The position numbers were made by a program, and so were the translations under genes. This document shows, in pieces, positions 27,001-33,408 of a stretch of DNA of 48,144 nt. The DNA comes from Zygnema cylindricum (Eukaryota; Streptophyta; Zygnematophyceae; Zygnematales; Zygnemataceae). Location of the stretch: the NCBI GenBank assembly GCA_037447655.1, contig JBBHKE010000753.1:1-48144 (forward strand), in the 5' to 3' direction. Positions within the stretch are counted from its first letter, which is position 1. Each line of letters opens with the position of its first letter. The notes below the pieces were generated by a model that did no database searches, had not been told where the DNA came from, and worked only from the letters and a program-made list of their open reading frames with translations.

Positions 27001-28337
27001 TTTCTGTACTTTTAAATTTAAAAATGTACGGAATAGTACAAATATGGCAGTCCGTACACCACACTATTTAAAATGGCACTATATTACAGTTATGAACCGT
27101 ATTGAGCGGGGTACCTCAAATAACGTTCAGAAACATTTAGCGTACTTTATTCTATTTGAGAATTTGCCCCAAAAAAAGGGGTACCCCAATTAGCGTCATG
27201 TACGCTAATAGCGATTCACGGTGTACTTTCGTTTTGAAACGTTTTGTCCTTAGTGAAAATTAGAGTGTTCTAGGCTAATCCGTGGACAGGTGGCAGATAT
27301 TTAAAGGTTTTTTGGTGGCGCATGCTCACACGTGCCACGCCATGGCTGGTGTGTTATTTAAGGGACACCATGGAATTCTGTAAGATAATCAATTGAAGAA
27401 ATACATGAAGGAATAGAAGAGATAAAGGAGATATAAGGGAAATTGCAATTTCCGTTTTGTATTAATGTGAGATATTTTTCCGAAATGTCTTCCCAGCGTT
27501 GAGTCAATTTTTTTTAATTTGAATACTTCTGCTGCTGGAGTTTCTTTTTAGTGAAAATTGTGATTGAAATCGATCCTTTCAAGGTAGGCAAGCGAAAAAC
27601 ATAGACCGTTGCATCCTGATTTCAATAGAGCACATTGAAAATCCAGAATTGAGCAGTGAATGTTTAAATATATACATTTCAATTTGAACAAGAAACATTG
27701 AAACTTGATTATTGAAAAGCGAACGTCAAGCTGAAATCTGAAAATTGGGAATTGGGACATTGAAAACTACCAATACCAATTTCACATTCGAAATGAGCAT
27801 TGGACATTGGAAATCGAGCAATACTGATTGGACATTTAACGTTGAGCATTGAATGTTAAATCTTGGACATTGAGATTTCAAAATAGAACATTCAAAATTG
27901 AGCATTGGACATTGAAAATCGAGTATTACTGATTAGAAAACTAACGTTGAGAATTGAATGTTAAGGACATTGAGATTTCAAACGAGAACATTCAAATTTT
28001 CAAATTGAATTCGTGGTATGAAAGATCATAATGAACATTGGACATTTAAATATTGAGCATTGACCATTCGTTGACCAATAGGCAGTTGGTAGATAATCGC
28101 AAAACAGACGCTCTTGCATCTGATTTCCAATTGATTATACCCAATGTAACAATGTAATTATTTCCCCAATTATCCTCAATTATCCCCAATTATCCTCAAT
28201 TATCCCCAATTATAATTTTTAATTATGTAACAATGTGCAAGTCACTCCTTTCCCTCCCCCTCACCTGCCTGCCCGGACTGCACTTTTACAGCCGATGCTC
28301 CTCCCAGCATTGCCACGGCGGCCAGCATCGCCCACAT
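1..28337 (-). CDS. LRR receptor-like protein gene, 5' part, 17 exons seen, continues past the left edge
   Basis: Reading the minus strand from 28337, a signal peptide exon is followed by an LRR N-terminal cap and 15 exons with one LRR each (listed separately). Every junction has GT and AG, and from exon 2 on each boundary splits a leucine codon after its second base (phase 2). Repeats follow the plant-specific pattern L..L..N.L.G.IP..I.NL..L. The product would be secreted or membrane-anchored, with LRRs outside the cell; plant proteins of this build are receptor-like kinases or receptor-like proteins that sense peptides, pathogens or developmental cues. No transmembrane or kinase exon lies in the window, so kinase versus receptor-like protein is undecided. 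Coding totals 1324 bp in 28.2 kb; the largest introns are 5836, 5114, 4445 and 3918 bp. Exon 14 is one base short, so this may be a pseudogene, contain a sequence error, or skip that exon. Undetected exons may remain in the largest introns. Confidence 0.82.
142..210 (-). CDS. LRR gene exon 17: one LRR, last exon seen
   Basis: 69 bp, phase 2 in and out. Acceptor CGTGCAG|ATGG, donor GACTT|GTAAGC. Translation WLHSNLFTGDIPSEFKIV then GVKD. Ending on a good donor in phase 2 shows that the gene continues to the left of the window. Confidence 0.84.
211..4655 (-). other. Intron 16 of the LRR gene (4.4 kb)
   Basis: No LRR exon was found between exons 17 and 16. It holds an (ATT)n tract and AT-rich sequence. 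Open frames at 474-689, 800-1024 and 2199-2651 have low-complexity, Phe/Ile/Lys-rich products and no recognisable domain. An additional diverged exon cannot be excluded. Confidence 0.5.
3214..3320. repeat. (ATT)n-type microsatellite
   Basis: About 105 bp of imperfect TAT/ATT/ATC triplets. It produces the artefactual Ile- or Asn-rich open frames on the two strands. Confidence 0.95.
4656..4727 (-). CDS. LRR gene exon 16: one LRR
   Basis: 72 bp, phase 2 in and out. Acceptor CTTCTAG|TGAT, donor TTCCT|GTAAGG. Translation DLHGNNLTGTIPTKIGSL then KLLSF, a canonical plant LRR. Confidence 0.9.
5000..5190. repeat. Short purine-rich (GGGAGGA) tract
   Basis: The plus strand is mostly G and A with scattered T, in repeats such as GGGAGGAGGGAGG. 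It lies in intron 15. The two overlapping open frames here are composition artefacts. Confidence 0.8.
5260..5417. repeat. 40 bp minisatellite, four degenerate copies
   Basis: Four successive units of about 40 bp share the pattern AGATTCCTTTT.ACATGAACAA then TTCATGG. Starts are near 5260, 5299, 5339 and 5379. The array ends a few bases inside intron 15, next to the exon 15 donor. Confidence 0.75.
5424..5495 (-). CDS. LRR gene exon 15: one LRR
   Basis: 72 bp, phase 2 in and out. Acceptor GGCACAG|GGTT, donor TCGCT|GTGAGC. Translation VFAECGLEGSIPSEIVNM then ASLSS. Cys replaces the consensus Asn, as in some plant LRRs. A 40 bp minisatellite begins a few bases beyond the donor. Confidence 0.88.
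5834..5904 (-). CDS. LRR gene exon 14: one LRR with a 1-base frame break
   Basis: 71 bp. Acceptor GTCGCAG|GGAC, donor ACTTT|GTGAGT. The first part reads DLSGNT in the phase set by the previous exon. The rest reads GGQFPKDITNLTKLDT, a clear LRR, only in the next frame. One base is missing near 5880-5887 relative to a 72 bp cassette. This is either a disabling deletion, a sequence error at a T run, or an exon now skipped; skipping would restore frame because the neighbours are phase 2. Confidence 0.85.
6316..6348. repeat. 16 bp tandem duplication
   Basis: GGCTTTTACGGGGAAA occurs twice in a row. Confidence 0.9.
6512..6570. repeat. 22 bp tandem repeat, about three copies
   Basis: Units carrying CAAATTTGCCACACATTTAT recur at about 22 bp spacing; the last unit diverges to CACAGTTG. 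Confidence 0.9.
6931..7352. repeat. 217 bp tandem duplication
   Basis: Copy 1 (6931-7147) and copy 2 (from 7148) start ATATTCACG / ATATTCGCG and share the whole unit, including TAGAATTTGATCAAT and GTTGTACAGAGTTTT, with scattered substitutions and small indels. It lies in intron 13. Function unknown. Confidence 0.9.
7512..8715 (+). repeat. 1.2 kb polypurine tract (GGGA / GAGA)
   Basis: Across about 1.2 kb the plus strand is almost purely G and A, interrupted by rare T or C. It comprises GAGAGG, GGGAGA and perfect GGGA runs (about 8626-8662). The long Ser/Leu/Pro-rich frames on the minus strand (7407-8744 and others) and the Gly/Arg/Glu-rich frames on the plus strand come from this composition and are not genes. 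Such tracts can form triplex (H-DNA) or G-quadruplex structures. Confidence 0.95.
11019..11087 (-). CDS. LRR gene exon 13: one LRR
   Basis: 69 bp, phase 2 in and out. Acceptor AATGCAG|ATAC, donor TACT|GTAAGT. Translation YIQMNGITGAFPDFSNFR then QLTI, a 23-residue LRR. Confidence 0.87.
11625..11693 (-). CDS. LRR gene exon 12: one LRR
   Basis: 69 bp, phase 2 in and out. Acceptor ATCCAG|GGAA, donor ATCTT|GTAAGT. Translation ELSGNELTSFPSEVSSLT then NLKI, a 23-residue LRR lacking the usual Gly before Phe-Pro. Confidence 0.87.
11865..11936 (-). CDS. LRR gene exon 11: one LRR
   Basis: 72 bp, phase 2 in and out. Acceptor AATGCAG|GATT, donor ACATT|GTAAGA. Translation ILNEYRLTGALPEAIGNF then TMLET. 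The donor context (ACATTGTAAGAAAATTGT) is repeated imperfectly just downstream. It is separated from exon 10 by a 5.8 kb intron carrying a Ty1/copia remnant. Confidence 0.87.
12556..15500 (+). mobile_element. Decayed Ty1/copia retrotransposon remnant
   Basis: Several copia-type segments occur in order with many stops and frame changes. A gag start resembling the plant copia motif (INGEDFHSWKYHMEHLF, then EREDLW) is at 12563-12655. An integrase-core piece (GGGYFSDEFSNKLLAQGIS) is near 13657-13720. The reverse-transcriptase start VIGSKWVF is near 14671-14694, the QAPQFWNHKL segment at 15008-15040, and a late RT piece (DANAKLV then SIVGILMYIKKATGLALAI) at 15312-15490. The segment at 13960-14163 is on the other strand. 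LTRs were not identified. It sits antisense in an intron of the LRR gene. Confidence 0.78.
13960..14163 (-). pseudogene. Inverted copia protease/pre-integrase fragment
   Basis: The minus strand reads VLEDVLHVPTFKRNLFSTSV then VEQKGF, the conserved stretch between protease and integrase in Ty1/copia polyproteins. Just upstream is DWYILGNG, a degenerate version of the protease DSG region. It is opposite in strand to the flanking copia fragments, so either part of the remnant was inverted or a second element inserted. Confidence 0.75.
17773..17841 (-). CDS. LRR gene exon 10: one LRR
   Basis: 69 bp, phase 2 in and out. Acceptor TTTGCAG|AAGC. Translation SLFQNNFTGPPPSLKNLS then KLVY. The donor that keeps phase is GTGCGT, weaker than the GTAAGC four bases further on, which would change the phase; real splicing here is worth checking. 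Confidence 0.84.
18031..18132 (-). CDS. LRR gene exon 9: long LRR with inserted residues
   Basis: 102 bp, phase 2 in and out. Acceptor ATTTCAG|CGAT, donor TACTT|GTATGG. It reads DLHNNQYFDNGDLKTSL then DGTIPAELGNLINLEY. The repeat has about ten extra residues between the N and the GTIP ladder, making an irregular loop in the LRR solenoid while keeping frame. Confidence 0.88.
19011..19082 (-). CDS. LRR gene exon 8: one LRR
   Basis: 72 bp, phase 2 in and out. Acceptor GGGCAG|GGAT, donor TATTT|GTGAGT. Translation DLGNNLLSGPIPKSIGNL then TQLIY. Its last 40 bp are close to exons 5 and 6. Confidence 0.9.
20134..20205 (-). CDS. LRR gene exon 7: one LRR
   Basis: 72 bp, phase 2 in and out. Acceptor GGGCAG|GAAC, donor CATTT|GTAAGT. 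Translation NVSSNSLKGQIPEFLGSM then GQLTH fits the plant LRR consensus at every core position. Confidence 0.9.
20425..20496 (-). CDS. LRR gene exon 6: one LRR with two possible acceptors
   Basis: 72 bp with acceptor AACAG|GGAC and donor ATTT|GTGAGT. Translation DFGNTGLTGSIQKAIGNL then TQLTY; the usual Pro after Ile is Gln. A second CAG|GGAC acceptor lies exactly 24 bp upstream (exon start 20520), created by a diverged 24 bp tandem duplication. Using it would add eight residues in frame. Confidence 0.87.
20473..20520 (-). repeat. 24 bp tandem duplication creating a second acceptor
   Basis: GGACCTTGGGGATAATGG... (20520-20497) and GGACTTTGGGAATACTGG... (20496-20473) are imperfect tandem copies, each preceded by CAG. 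Confidence 0.75.
21616..21687 (-). CDS. LRR gene exon 5: one LRR
   Basis: 72 bp, phase 2 in and out. Acceptor GACAG|TGTC, donor TATTT|GTAAGT. Translation VLGQNQLSGSIPESIGNL then TQLLY. Its 3' half is nearly the same at DNA level as exons 6 and 8, indicating exon duplication within the gene. Confidence 0.9.
21937..22008 (-). CDS. LRR gene exon 4: one LRR
   Basis: 72 bp, phase 2 in and out. Acceptor TTTTGCAG|TGTG, donor TTCT|GTATGT. Translation after the shared Leu is VLSGESFTGPIPSTIGNL and TNLRI, a textbook plant LRR. Confidence 0.9.
22767..22985. mobile_element. TA-flanked MITE, old copy (219 bp)
   Basis: Left end CACTACCCATCGCTACTAGT and right end (reverse complement) CACTGCCAATCATCATCAGT are imperfect inverted repeats that continue into TTAAACATTTTTC / TCAAAGATTTTTC. 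TA flanks both ends. It matches the family seen at 24.5, 26.7, 29.9, 34.1 and 45.5 kb but is more diverged. It lies in intron 3 of the LRR gene. Confidence 0.65.
23706..23804 (-). CDS. LRR gene exon 3: first LRR
   Basis: 99 bp if the acceptor is GAATAG|TTAC, which gives phase 2 but lacks a strong pyrimidine tract; the 3' end TCCT|GTAAGT is clear. The second half reads NNRLRGTIRPSISYLTTLQI, a typical LRR with Arg in place of the first Pro. The preceding YAEGAWEETDNY is not repeat-like, so the true acceptor could differ. Confidence 0.72.
24220..24346 (-). CDS. LRR gene exon 2: LRR N-terminal cap
   Basis: 127 bp. Acceptor GCTGCAG|AT, donor GAACT|GTAAGT. The reading is D-ILLNILEDMIPVISTFF followed by SWNKSKDCNYWIGLKCDNSG and NVIEL. 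The SW....DC.YW.GLKCD core is the LRRNT_2 cap of plant LRR receptors, with the paired cysteines that cap the hydrophobic core and a G.V.EL lead-in to the first repeat. It enters in phase 1 and leaves in phase 2, setting the phase for all later exons. Confidence 0.88.
24537..25047. mobile_element. TA-flanked MITE (511 bp)
   Basis: Perfect terminal inverted repeats of about 25 bp begin CACCGCGAATCGTAATTAGA, with TA directly outside each end. TA flanks suggest the Tc1/mariner (Stowaway-like) superfamily. It has no transposase. Its interior shares segments with the copies at 26.7 and 30.6 kb. Confidence 0.88.
25807..26484. mobile_element. hAT-like non-autonomous element, GTAC-rich family, copy 1
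   Basis: The element proper is 25815-26476 (662 bp). It is flanked by a perfect 8 bp target duplication CATTGCAT (25807-25814 and 26477-26484). Ends CCTAGTTGTCC and, reversed, CATAGATGTCC form short inverted repeats. An 8 bp duplication is the hallmark of hAT transposons. The interior is an array of degenerate GTACGAAAA and telomere-like CCCTAAAA motifs with no transposase frame. Confidence 0.8.
26735..27223. mobile_element. TA-flanked MITE (489 bp)
   Basis: Inverted ends CACCGTGAATCGCTATTAGC / CACCGTGAATCGCTATTAGC with TA outside. Its interior, reversed, matches 30780-31035 (TGAGGTACC..., then GTACGATTTGAACAATTTCG). Confidence 0.88.
27640..28075. repeat. ACATTGA-rich degenerate minisatellite
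   Basis: Many copies of GACATTGA, AGCATTGGACATTGAAAAT and GAACATTCAAAATTGAGCAT recur at roughly 25-35 bp spacing. Confidence 0.8.
28158..28217. repeat. Short tandem repeat AATTATCCCC/AATTATCCTC
   Basis: About five consecutive units of 11 bp alternate CCCC and CCTC versions. Just inside intron 1 near exon 1. Confidence 0.92.
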
Positions 28338-28530
28338 TGAAGCATGCCAAAGGCGACCCGGCCTGCACCCTTCCACGGAGCGATCGCTGAACCGCTCTGC
28401 GACGCCGAACCGCCGCGACGGGCAGCCGCCCCTCGAAACCCTAAACAGCAACCGCGCAGAATCGCGACACAATGTGAACACCGCCAACACGCAAACCGCC
28501 TCCGGACGGCAGCGAAACTTCATTTAACCG
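28255..28530 (-). promoter_or_regulatory. CpG-rich island at exon 1 and presumed 5' end of the LRR gene
   Basis: These bases are strongly GC- and CpG-rich (many CG dinucleotides in runs such as GCCGAACCGCCGCGACGG) while the DNA on both sides is AT-rich. The block covers the signal-peptide exon and about 190 bp upstream of its ATG, where a 5' UTR or core promoter would lie. No convincing TATA box was identified. Confidence 0.5.
28265..28337 (-). CDS. LRR gene exon 1: start codon and signal peptide
   Basis: Translation from the ATG at 28337-28335 gives MWAMLAAVAMLGGASAVKV and then QSGQA. This is a short hydrophobic core ending in small residues, as in a cleavable secretory signal peptide. The exon ends CAG|GTGAGG after the first base of a codon (phase 1). 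Joined to exon 2, which starts with the other two bases, it forms an Asp codon directly before the LRR cap. The frame stays open upstream to an ATG at 28523, but that would put 62 Arg-rich residues before the hydrophobic stretch, so the internal ATG is preferred. The assignment rests on matching phase, signal-peptide character and position; no transcript was available. Confidence 0.68.
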
Positions 28531-29020
28531 TTTAATCGATGTCAAACAAACAAAACTGTCTAAGGCTCTGAAACAAACTCTCGCCAACAATTTAGTCTTT
28601 ATGTGAACAGAATTAAAGATCTGAGAAAATGTTATTTCCTGCCCGCTTCCATCATTTCTCGCAGAAAAATTACCTCAACAGCATGGTGCCACGTGGCGTG
28701 TGAGCTTTGCCTGCTTGCTTCCAGGTGGTCGTTGTACGGAACGTTCCTTCAAATGTGTTGACTTCTTGAATATCGCCCAGACTTGGTTGGTTACTGAACA
28801 GGAAGGCAGAAATGGAGGTTTCAACATTCAGCGATGGTTGAGTACAGGCGTAAGGCATAGACAGGAATACAGTGTACGGTAAAGTACAGAAAGGTACACG
28901 AGCTCGAAACCGAACCTGAACTGCTTTCTAAAGCCGAGCCAAAATTTACTCCGTACCAATCTACCCTTGCCGTCCGCAAACTAAAGTGGACGATTTATCG
29001 AATGCGAATTCACCGGTCGT

Positions 29021-29066
29021 GAAAACGTATAAAACGTTATAAAACGTTAGAAAACGTTAGAAAATG
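29021..29066. repeat. Short AAAACGTT-type tandem repeat
   Basis: AAAACGTATAAAACGTTATAAAACGTT... gives four units of 10-11 bp. Confidence 0.85.
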
Positions 29067-29257
29067 AGGCCGACCCTCCGCCAGGAATTGCTAGTATTAG
29101 TATAGAGACATTTAGTGGCAGAAATTCCACACTAAATTTTTAATAAAATAGTGCTTGTAAACGCTAAAGACGCTTTCGAAAAATTTACTTAAAGTGGTAT
29201 AAGAATAAGTGGTAATTCACTATTTAGGGTTTGTATTACAGTACGGTTGTGTTGTGT

Positions 29258-29551
29258 ATCGTAACAATAGTTCAAAAGTAGGTGTTTTCTGGTAGGCCTT
29301 TGGTAGGCGCATGTTGTGTTATGGGCTTTTCATGTGATCTTCTTAGGTCGCTACTTTGATCGCTACTTTGATCAGCGACCGTCCGATGACGTTTAGTTCG
29401 CTATCGAACGATGTGCAACTAAACCTTGTTACTTTTATTTTTAATTTTGCGACCAATACAATCTGGGTGTTAAGGTCATATTGTATGTTTTGCGTTCAAA
29501 AGGCATATTGTATTGGCCTACTTTCACCTACTTTTGAACTATGATCGTAAC
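29258..29551. mobile_element. hAT-like MITE, second family, copy 1 (278 bp)
   Basis: Element 29266-29543 is flanked by 8 bp duplications ATCGTAAC (29258-29265 and 29544-29551). Its ends are 18 bp inverted repeats, ATAGTTCAAAAGTAGGTG on the left and its reverse complement on the right. No coding capacity. Confidence 0.85.
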
Positions 29552-29902
29552 CTATTGCATTAGCCATATGTACTTTTTTTACCCTATCGATAATGGATAT
29601 ACTCTTTCGATAACTGTACGGCAATCGTCGCGATTAATAATCGATATGCTAGGCAAAAAACCTTAAGAAACGGTACACTTGACACGTGTACTGCTTTTTC
29701 CACGGACCCCAATGTAAAATGCACCGCCTTACCCGTTGTGAACGCCCCGCCACCCCCCAAACCAATGTATCGGCAAAAAAATGTTTATTCCTGACCGATA
29801 TATCGGACACCTTGACCAATACCGATATCAACATATCGGATATCCGATTGATCGTGATACGAAACATAATGATACACACCACGACAACGTGAATGGCTCC
29901 TA

Positions 29903-30118
29903 CACTGTGTATCGCTATTAGGGTTAACAATTTTTTCGCCACTTAAAACATATTTTCTCCGTACACACATGTCGGATTATCACATAGAGACCGCCAATCG
30001 GAAGGTGAGCATCTTGTCTTTCAGTCGCAACCGTCGGGTCCATAATCCGACCATCGTGTACGGAGAAAATATGTTTTAAGTGGCGAAAAAACATTAACAC
30101 TAATAGCGATACACGGTG
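29903..30118. mobile_element. TA-flanked fold-back MITE (216 bp)
   Basis: Ends CACTGTGTATCGCTATTAG / CACCGTGTATCGCTATTAG with TA outside. Pairing continues far inward: TCGCCACTTAAAACATATTT and TCTCCGTACAC on the left have reversed copies on the right, so about 80 bp of each arm pair and the transcript could fold into one long hairpin. Only the central part is unpaired. Confidence 0.85.
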
Positions 30119-30637
30119 TAGTGTAGATTACACAAATTTGGCGCGCCTAAAGTTTGACCCTTTAGCCTAAACTATAATTAACAATTTTATTTTTCCCTTT
30201 ACGATCATAAAGGTAATTTTTAAAATAGGGTCAAAAACACTAATTTTGACCTTTATAAAATTTTGAGTTTATCAACATCGTACTAAAATTGCTCGTAATT
30301 TCGTACAAACGTCCAAAAAAATTATCAGATAACGTCATTTCATTTTGTCAAGACGTGAATTTGTACAAAGTTGACATGGGAAAGAACACCCAGATTTGAT
30401 TCTACTAATAAAAACGTTTAAAAATATCGCGAACCTGTTCTTACATGTTTAAACGTCGACAATGTGAGCGCGTGAAATAACACCATGGGAATGTGTGTAT
30501 ACATATTACTGAAAGTACAGTACTATGGTGTTATATGTATAAGATAGCGTTGATGTTTTGTTGGCGTTAGGTCCATGGACTCAAAATAGAGTTAACAACA
30601 ATATTTGATTCTTCAAACTAATAATTTATTTACACTA

Positions 30638-31040
30638 CAACCGTGAATCGTAATTAGCGTTTATATTTTTCTGCCCCGTAAAACATCTTTTCTCCGTACG
30701 CACTTGTCAGATTGTTGATTTGACGGTTGCGATTGGAAGGTAACATTCAAATAGAATTAATAATTGTAAATGTTCCTAAACGTTATTTGAGGTACCACAC
30801 TTACTATGATTACTAACTCTAATACAATGTCGTTTTAAGTAGTGCAGTGTACTGTCTGTCATATCCGTACTATTTTGTAATTTTTAAAGTAAAAAGTACA
30901 GAAAAAATATTTACGCTATCGCGCGCACATATAAACGTGCTCTGAAAAAAAAACGATGAAATGAGATCAGCAATGAAATGGCGTACGATTTGAACAATTT
31001 CGTACATGCACATATTTTAGTGTGAAGATATTATGAACCG
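30638..31040. mobile_element. Truncated TA-MITE copy
   Basis: The left end CAACCGTGAATCGTAATTAG follows TA. The interior shares TCTCCGTACGCAC with the fold-back copy at 29.9 kb and GTACGATTTGAACAATTTCG with the copy at 26.7 kb. No matching right end was found; homology stops near 31040, just before another element. Confidence 0.65.
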
Positions 31041-31055
31041 ACTATTATTACAAAG

Positions 31056-31976
31056 CATAGTAGGCGTTTTATGGTAGGCCTTTAGTAGGCGCAAGTAGTG
31101 TTAGGCTTTTCATGTGATCTTCTTAAATCGCTACTCTGGTCGCTACTTTGATCAGCAACCGTCCGATGACGTTTAATTCTCTATTGAACGATGCGCAACT
31201 GAACCCTGTTACTTTTTTTTTTCATTTTGCGACCAATACAATATGGGTTTTAAGGTCATATTGTATGTTTTGCGTACAATAGGCATATTGAATGTTTTTC
31301 CGAAAACTACGTAGTATTCGTTACTTTCATACAGTTCGTTAGTTTTCGCTGTACGATGTACGAAAACGTACGAAAAACGTCCCCTTAACCCTAAATATTC
31401 CTTAAAAAATCCTAAAAACGTACGAAAAACATACGGAAATGTACGTCGCTGTAAGACATATGTACCCTAAAAAGCCAAGGAGTACGGATAATGTAAGGCA
31501 ACTGTACTGTAATTTACCGGAATGTACCAAATGCACAGCAAGTACCCTAAACACCCTAAAATCCCCCCATCACTAACCCTAAAAGTACTGAAATAAACGG
31601 ACGTCGTACGTAGATGTACAAAAAATGTAAGTCCGTATAACTAAAATATACGAAAAAGTACGAAAATGTACTCTAAAAATCTCAAAATAATAACCGTCAA
31701 AAGTACGAAAAAATACGGAAACTGTACGTAAACGTGCGAATAATAGTTGGCTATTTAACATAAATATTTGAGAACGCACGAGAATGTACCCTAAAACTTC
31801 TCAAACCCCCTAAAAGTACTGAAATGTACGAAAAAAGTACGTAGATGTACGAAAATGTACGGTTACATAGTCAGGTACGCATTTAATAACATATTTTTTC
31901 ATCGTTAAATGCGTATCGTGCGTAGTATTCGCGCATTCATTTCGTGCGTATTATGCGCACGGGACAACTATGTGTT
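31056..31976. mobile_element. Chimeric hAT-like element joining two families
   Basis: 31056-31293 matches the family at 29.27 and 44.77 kb (TTTTCATGTGATCTTCTTA, then GGTCATATTGTATGTTTTGC). At about 31294 it switches to the GTAC-rich family (TTTTTCCGAAAACTACGTAG) and continues to the end type GGGACAACTATG. Both outer ends begin CATAG. No 8 bp target duplication is visible. Confidence 0.65.
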
Positions 31977-32438
31977 TAGGGTTTGTGACATTTTGACGTC
32001 ACGCTCGAATTATGCTAGCGTTGACGTCACGAATCCAAAACATTTCGCCATGGTTTTCCAATTTTGTTTTTTCGTCTGTTATCACTCTACTTGCCACCAA
32101 AATAAGCTAAAAGAAAGCCAAAATAAATATTTTTTATAGATCTTTCATTTGATACCTTTCTTCCATTTTTTCATTGCAAGAATTGTGAGATAGACGCGTT
32201 AGTGGGAGAGGGAGAGAGAGAGAGAGAGAGGCGCTTTCGCGGACTTCGCTATTGCGAAATGGCGTCCGTTGGTCGAAACCCCCTCCACGGCCCCAGTACA
32301 GAAAAAAAAAACACAGAAAAAAGTCACGCACAAGGTAGCAAACATGCAATGGGTTTTTTTTTGGTAATCCGCGCATAAAAATTGACAAAAAACTTTTAAC
32401 ACGTGCGAAAGCGTCTGTCTGTTCGCTCACCTCATGTA

Positions 32439-32546
32439 ACCCAATTTCGCTTCCTTTTAGCTCGTCTTCAAATTATATGTAAAATCACCTCGCGAGGTGA
32501 TTTTATATAAAGTTTGAAGATGAGCTAAAAGGAAGCGAAATTGGGT
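32439..32546. repeat. 108 bp near-perfect palindrome with no spacer
   Basis: The two arms of 54 bp (32439-32492 and 32493-32546) are reverse complements with about four mismatches. They meet at CCTCGCGAGG and end in ACCCAATTTCGC / GCGAAATTGGGT. It could extrude as a cruciform, or its transcript could form a long hairpin. No target duplication is evident, so it is not clearly a MITE. Confidence 0.92.
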
Positions 32547-32869
32547 CGAAACGCGCTAGACGACAAATTACATCGCGCTTTACGACAAACTTTAGTACAT
32601 GAAAAGTTTCAAGGAAACGCAACTTGTACGGCGATAATTTCAATTTTTTCGTACGGCTGCGGATATTCACATCTTTTCCTAAGTTATGGAGGAAAACAAC
32701 AGAAAAATAATTGTAACTTTAACACATGCGAAAGTACCCTAACACTATTCATTTCACAAATCTTAGGGAACGCGACAAATCGTAATTATTGGCTTAATCA
32801 TACGTCATACATTATTGCAAAGTACATTAACGCTAATAATGATGGCGTTGCCGTACTTTTCCATTTTCC

Positions 32870-33050
32870 GAGGTGGTTGTTGCGAAAAATCGAGTTTCCA
32901 TTGAATTTTATATTCTTAAACGCCGGTCGGGTAACGGTTAACAATTTTGGAGCATGACGTAACCCGGTCGAGCGTCGGCTACTCAGATTTTGAAAAAAAA
33001 AAAACGGTCGGTTCCGGTTATGTAAAGTTTTGACTTTTGCGACCTCTGCT
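32870..33050 (+). repeat. Direct repeat, copy 1 (about 180 bp)
   Basis: Shares with 33409-33585 the order AAATCGAGTTTC, AATTTTGGAG, TAACCCGGT..GCGTCGG, TACTCAGATTTTGAAAAAAA and ACGGTC. The two copies are 538 bp apart in the same orientation. Confidence 0.8.
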
Positions 33051-33408
33051 ACAAAGTATAGACCGATTAGTAATACAAGACACTATAAACTACTTGACTA
33101 TATGCAATGTTATTATATAGTATATGGTGTAATACTAAACTGTACTCAGAGGCCGCAAACAGTTAATCCAAACTGTTCATCAACCGCCCCGCGTCGGATC
33201 CGAAACGGATTTGGTTGCCAAATTTGGGGGGTCGGGCGGATTCGGGCGGGTGATTCACGAAAAAAAAAAATAGTTACGGTCGGGTAAGCAAAAAACTAAA
33301 ATAATTGAAGGTTTGTACTGTCCATACTATCTAACATTATTGTACTTGGTATTTTTGGTATCGTGGAAGTATGTGACATCATATTGTATTTTTTCAGGTA
33401 CGGGCGGG

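Larger units (their letters stand above)
24347..28264 (-). other. Intron 1 of the LRR gene (3.9 kb)
   Basis: Separates the signal-peptide exon from the LRR cap. It contains two TA-flanked MITEs, a hAT-like element and two minisatellites. A Cys-rich open frame at 25121-25345 (minus) resembles no family I know and is not called as an exon. Confidence 0.55.

Noticed and set aside
32541-32957. 138-codon plus-strand frame starting in the palindrome
   Set aside because: No domain, overlaps palindrome and direct repeat, composition like surrounding non-coding DNA.
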